The notes beneath the pieces are model-generated. The model was not told the origin of the DNA. It saw nothing but the letters and a program-made list of their open reading frames with translations, and did not search any database. From contig MESL01000042.1 of NCBI GenBank assembly GCA_001770955.1, forward strand, positions 1-47,885: a DNA stretch of 47,885 nucleotides, given 5' to 3'. The translations under genes were made by a program, and so were the position numbers. The stretch is from Burkholderiales bacterium RIFCSPLOWO2_12_FULL_65_40 (lineage in GTDB: Bacteria; Pseudomonadota; Gammaproteobacteria; Burkholderiales; Burkholderiaceae_C). Shown piece by piece: positions 46,306 to 47,885 of the stretch (the stretch's first letter is position 1; every line of letters starts with the position of its first letter).

Positions 46306-47726
46306 ACGCAGAACCCCAAAAAACCACCGCGCGCGTGCGCACCCGCTTTGCTCCGTCACCCACGGGCTTCATCCACCTGGGCAACATCCGCTCGGCACTC
46401 TATCCATGGGCTTTCGCGCGCGCCACGGGCGGCGACTTCATCCTGCGCATCGAGGACACTGACGTGGAGCGCTCCACGCAGGCCGCCGTCGATGTGATCC
46501 TTGAAAGCATGCACTGGCTGAGCATGGACCCCGATGAGGGCCCGTTCTACCAGATGCAGCGCATGGACCGTTACAAGGAAGTGCTGGCGCAGCTGCAGGC
46601 GGCCGGGCATGTCTATCCCTGCTACATGAGCGTGGTCGAACTCGACGCCCTGCGCGAACAGCAGATGGCCGCCAAGGAAAAGCCGCGCTACGACGGTACA
46701 TGGCGCCCCGAGCCCGGCAAGCAGTTGCCTCCTGTTCCCGAGGGAGTGCAGCCGGTGCTGCGCTTCAAGAACCCGCAGGGTGGTGTGGTGGCCTGGGACG
46801 ACAAGGTCAAGGGCCGCATCGAGATCCGCAATGATGAGTTGGACGACCTCGTGATTGCACGCCCGGACGGCACACCCACCTACAACTTCTGCGTGGTGGT
46901 GGACGATATCGACATGCAGATCACCCACGTGATCCGCGGCGACGACCATGTGAACAACACGCCGCGCCAGATCAATATCTTCCGTGCCCTGGGCCAGGAG
47001 CCGCCCGTCTACGCCCACCTGCCCACCGTGCTCAACGAGCAGGGCGAGAAGATGAGCAAGCGCAATGGCGCCAAGCCAGTGACGCAATACCGCGACGAAG
47101 GCTACCTGCCCGATGCCATGGTGAACTACCTGGCGCGTCTGGGTTGGAGCCACGGCGACGACGAGATCTTCTCGCGTGAGCAATTCCTGCAATGGTTCAA
47201 CCTCGATCATCTGGGGCGCAGCGCAGCACAGTTCGACGAAGCCAAGCTGCGCTGGGTGAACGCCCAGCACCTCAAGGCCCTGGACGACGATGCGCTGGCT
47301 GCTATCGTGGCTCCGCTGCTGGAAAAGCGCGGGGTCAACGCAGCGGTGGTGGCTGATGGCCGGCTGCCCCGTCTCTGCGCGCTGTTCAAGGACCGCTGCG
47401 ATACCACCGTGGCCCTGGCGGACTGGGCCATGGTGTTTTATGGCGATGCGGTCATGCCCTCGCAGGAAGACCGCGAAAAGCATGTAACCTCGGCGGTTGG
47501 CCCGGCACTTGATGCGCTGGCCGATGCGTTGCAGGCCTGCGCGTGGGACAAGGCGTCGATTGCCGCGGCCATCAAGGAAGTGCTGGCTGCACAGGGCCTG
47601 AAGATGCCGCAACTGGCCATGCCGGTACGCGTGCTGGCGGCCGGTACGCCGCACACGCCCTCGGTCGATGCGGTGCTCGAATTGCTCGGACGTGAAAAAG
47701 TTACGGCGCGTTTGCGAAACCGCTGA
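46302..47726 (+). CDS. gltX: Glutamate--tRNA ligase
   Basis: 474 aa, class I aminoacyl-tRNA synthetase. The HIGH-equivalent is [22 protein letters not shown], and the KMSKS-equivalent [12 protein letters not shown]. The tRNA-binding region [16 protein letters not shown] is typical, with a C-terminal anticodon-binding domain. The ATG at 46302 overlaps the metZ stop by four bases. A tRNA-Ala gene follows, a common arrangement in this family. Confidence 0.97.
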   Translation: MNAEPQKTTARVRTRFAPSPTGFIHLGNIRSALYPWAFARATGGDFILRIEDTDVERSTQAAVDVILESMHWLSMDPDEGPFYQMQRMDRYKEVLAQLQAAGHVYPCYMSVVELDALREQQMAAKEKPRYDGTWRPEPGKQLPPVPEGVQPVLRFKNPQGGVVAWDDKVKGRIEIRNDELDDLVIARPDGTPTYNFCVVVDDIDMQITHVIRGDDHVNNTPRQINIFRALGQEPPVYAHLPTVLNEQGEKMSKRNGAKPVTQYRDEGYLPDAMVNYLARLGWSHGDDEIFSREQFLQWFNLDHLGRSAAQFDEAKLRWVNAQHLKALDDDALAAIVAPLLEKRGVNAAVVADGRLPRLCALFKDRCDTTVALADWAMVFYGDAVMPSQEDREKHVTSAVGPALDALADALQACAWDKASIAAAIKEVLAAQGLKMPQLAMPVRVLAAGTPHTPSVDAVLELLGREKVTARLRNR

Positions 47727-47742
47727 AAAATCGGTCTATAAT
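47712..47742 (+). promoter_or_regulatory. Promoter of the tRNA operon
   Basis: TATAAT (47737-47742) with TTGCGA at 47712-47717, 19 bases apart (slightly long). It overlaps the gltX 3' end and lies about 50 bases before the tRNA, so the tRNA has its own promoter. Confidence 0.6.
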
Positions 47743-47792
47743 CTGAGGCTCAGACAGCAACGACATTCACTAGAATGAAATTGCTCGATTGT

Positions 47793-47868
<76 letters not shown>

Positions 47869-47885
47869 ATCTGAAGTTTGAGAAC

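Noticed and set aside
46356..47654. 432-codon minus-strand frame opposite gltX
   Set aside because: Antisense to a full-length glutamyl-tRNA synthetase; composition typical of a mirror frame.
47869..47885. Second tRNA (for example tRNA-Glu) after tRNA-Ala
   Set aside because: Only 17 bases remain in the window; nothing can be supported.

Overview
The window is a high-GC, gene-dense stretch of a betaproteobacterial chromosome, most likely from the family Comamonadaceae (Acidovorax or a close relative). This rests on base composition, protein sequence character, a 56-bp intergenic repeat of a type I associate with this family, and the block folC - SPOR gene - cvpA - purF - metZ - gltX - tRNA-Ala. 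It looks like core chromosome. I see no phage, IS element, integrase or CRISPR array.

Layout, left to right. At 292-3144 are an MFS exporter, an HNH nuclease-like gene and plsY. At 3246-6608 are the SRP RNA (ffs, minus strand) divergent from dnaX, then ybaB/ebfC and recR, a replication and repair block. At 6677-8633 are a MAPEG protein, an orphan periplasmic binding protein and a 50-aa DUF3096-like membrane protein. At 8662-12197 lies the mltD-gloB / yafS-rnhA neighbourhood known from gammaproteobacteria, here without dnaQ. At 12363-16688 is a two-gene RND efflux system with no regulator or outer-membrane channel nearby. At 17023-19079 a SagB-type nitroreductase gene is coupled to a PaaK-like adenylate-forming enzyme. 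At 19058-25277, mostly minus strand, are a cytochrome c4-like protein, a HAD hydrolase, a second MAPEG protein (plus), a thioredoxin-like protein, a chemoreceptor, mobA and moaA. At 25498-27291 are two tandem paralogues with PilJ/NarX-like sensor domains, the second behind a near-consensus FNR box. At 27337-30863 are a DUF2889 gene, an aldehyde dehydrogenase homologue without its catalytic Cys, and a LivK-type binding protein. At 30972-34301 are a PaiB-like protein, a small membrane protein, a TadA-haloalkane dehalogenase-like fusion and an LD-carboxypeptidase. At 34326-36502 is a minus-strand operon: yajQ, a retropepsin-like protease and a degenerate HD-GYP protein. At 36561-40768 are murB, argG, ppnP, a glycine-zipper protein and an ArsC/Spx-like protein. 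At 40816-47868 is the folC to tRNA-Ala block.

Most noteworthy: (1) a 56-bp hairpin element in eight copies, both orientations, constant length. One copy lies inside the dnaX reading frame and three lie within 8 nt of a start codon. (2) An A9 slippery run in dnaX just after the clamp-loader core, with early stops in both shifted frames. This is the arrangement expected for a gamma-like truncated subunit. (3) A TadA-DhlA-like fusion. (4) An ALDH homologue with the catalytic Cys and the oxyanion Asn replaced but the Glu kept. (5) Stand-alone NarX/PilJ-like sensor proteins beside molybdenum-cofactor genes.

Family assignments come from reading motifs by eye; no database search was possible.
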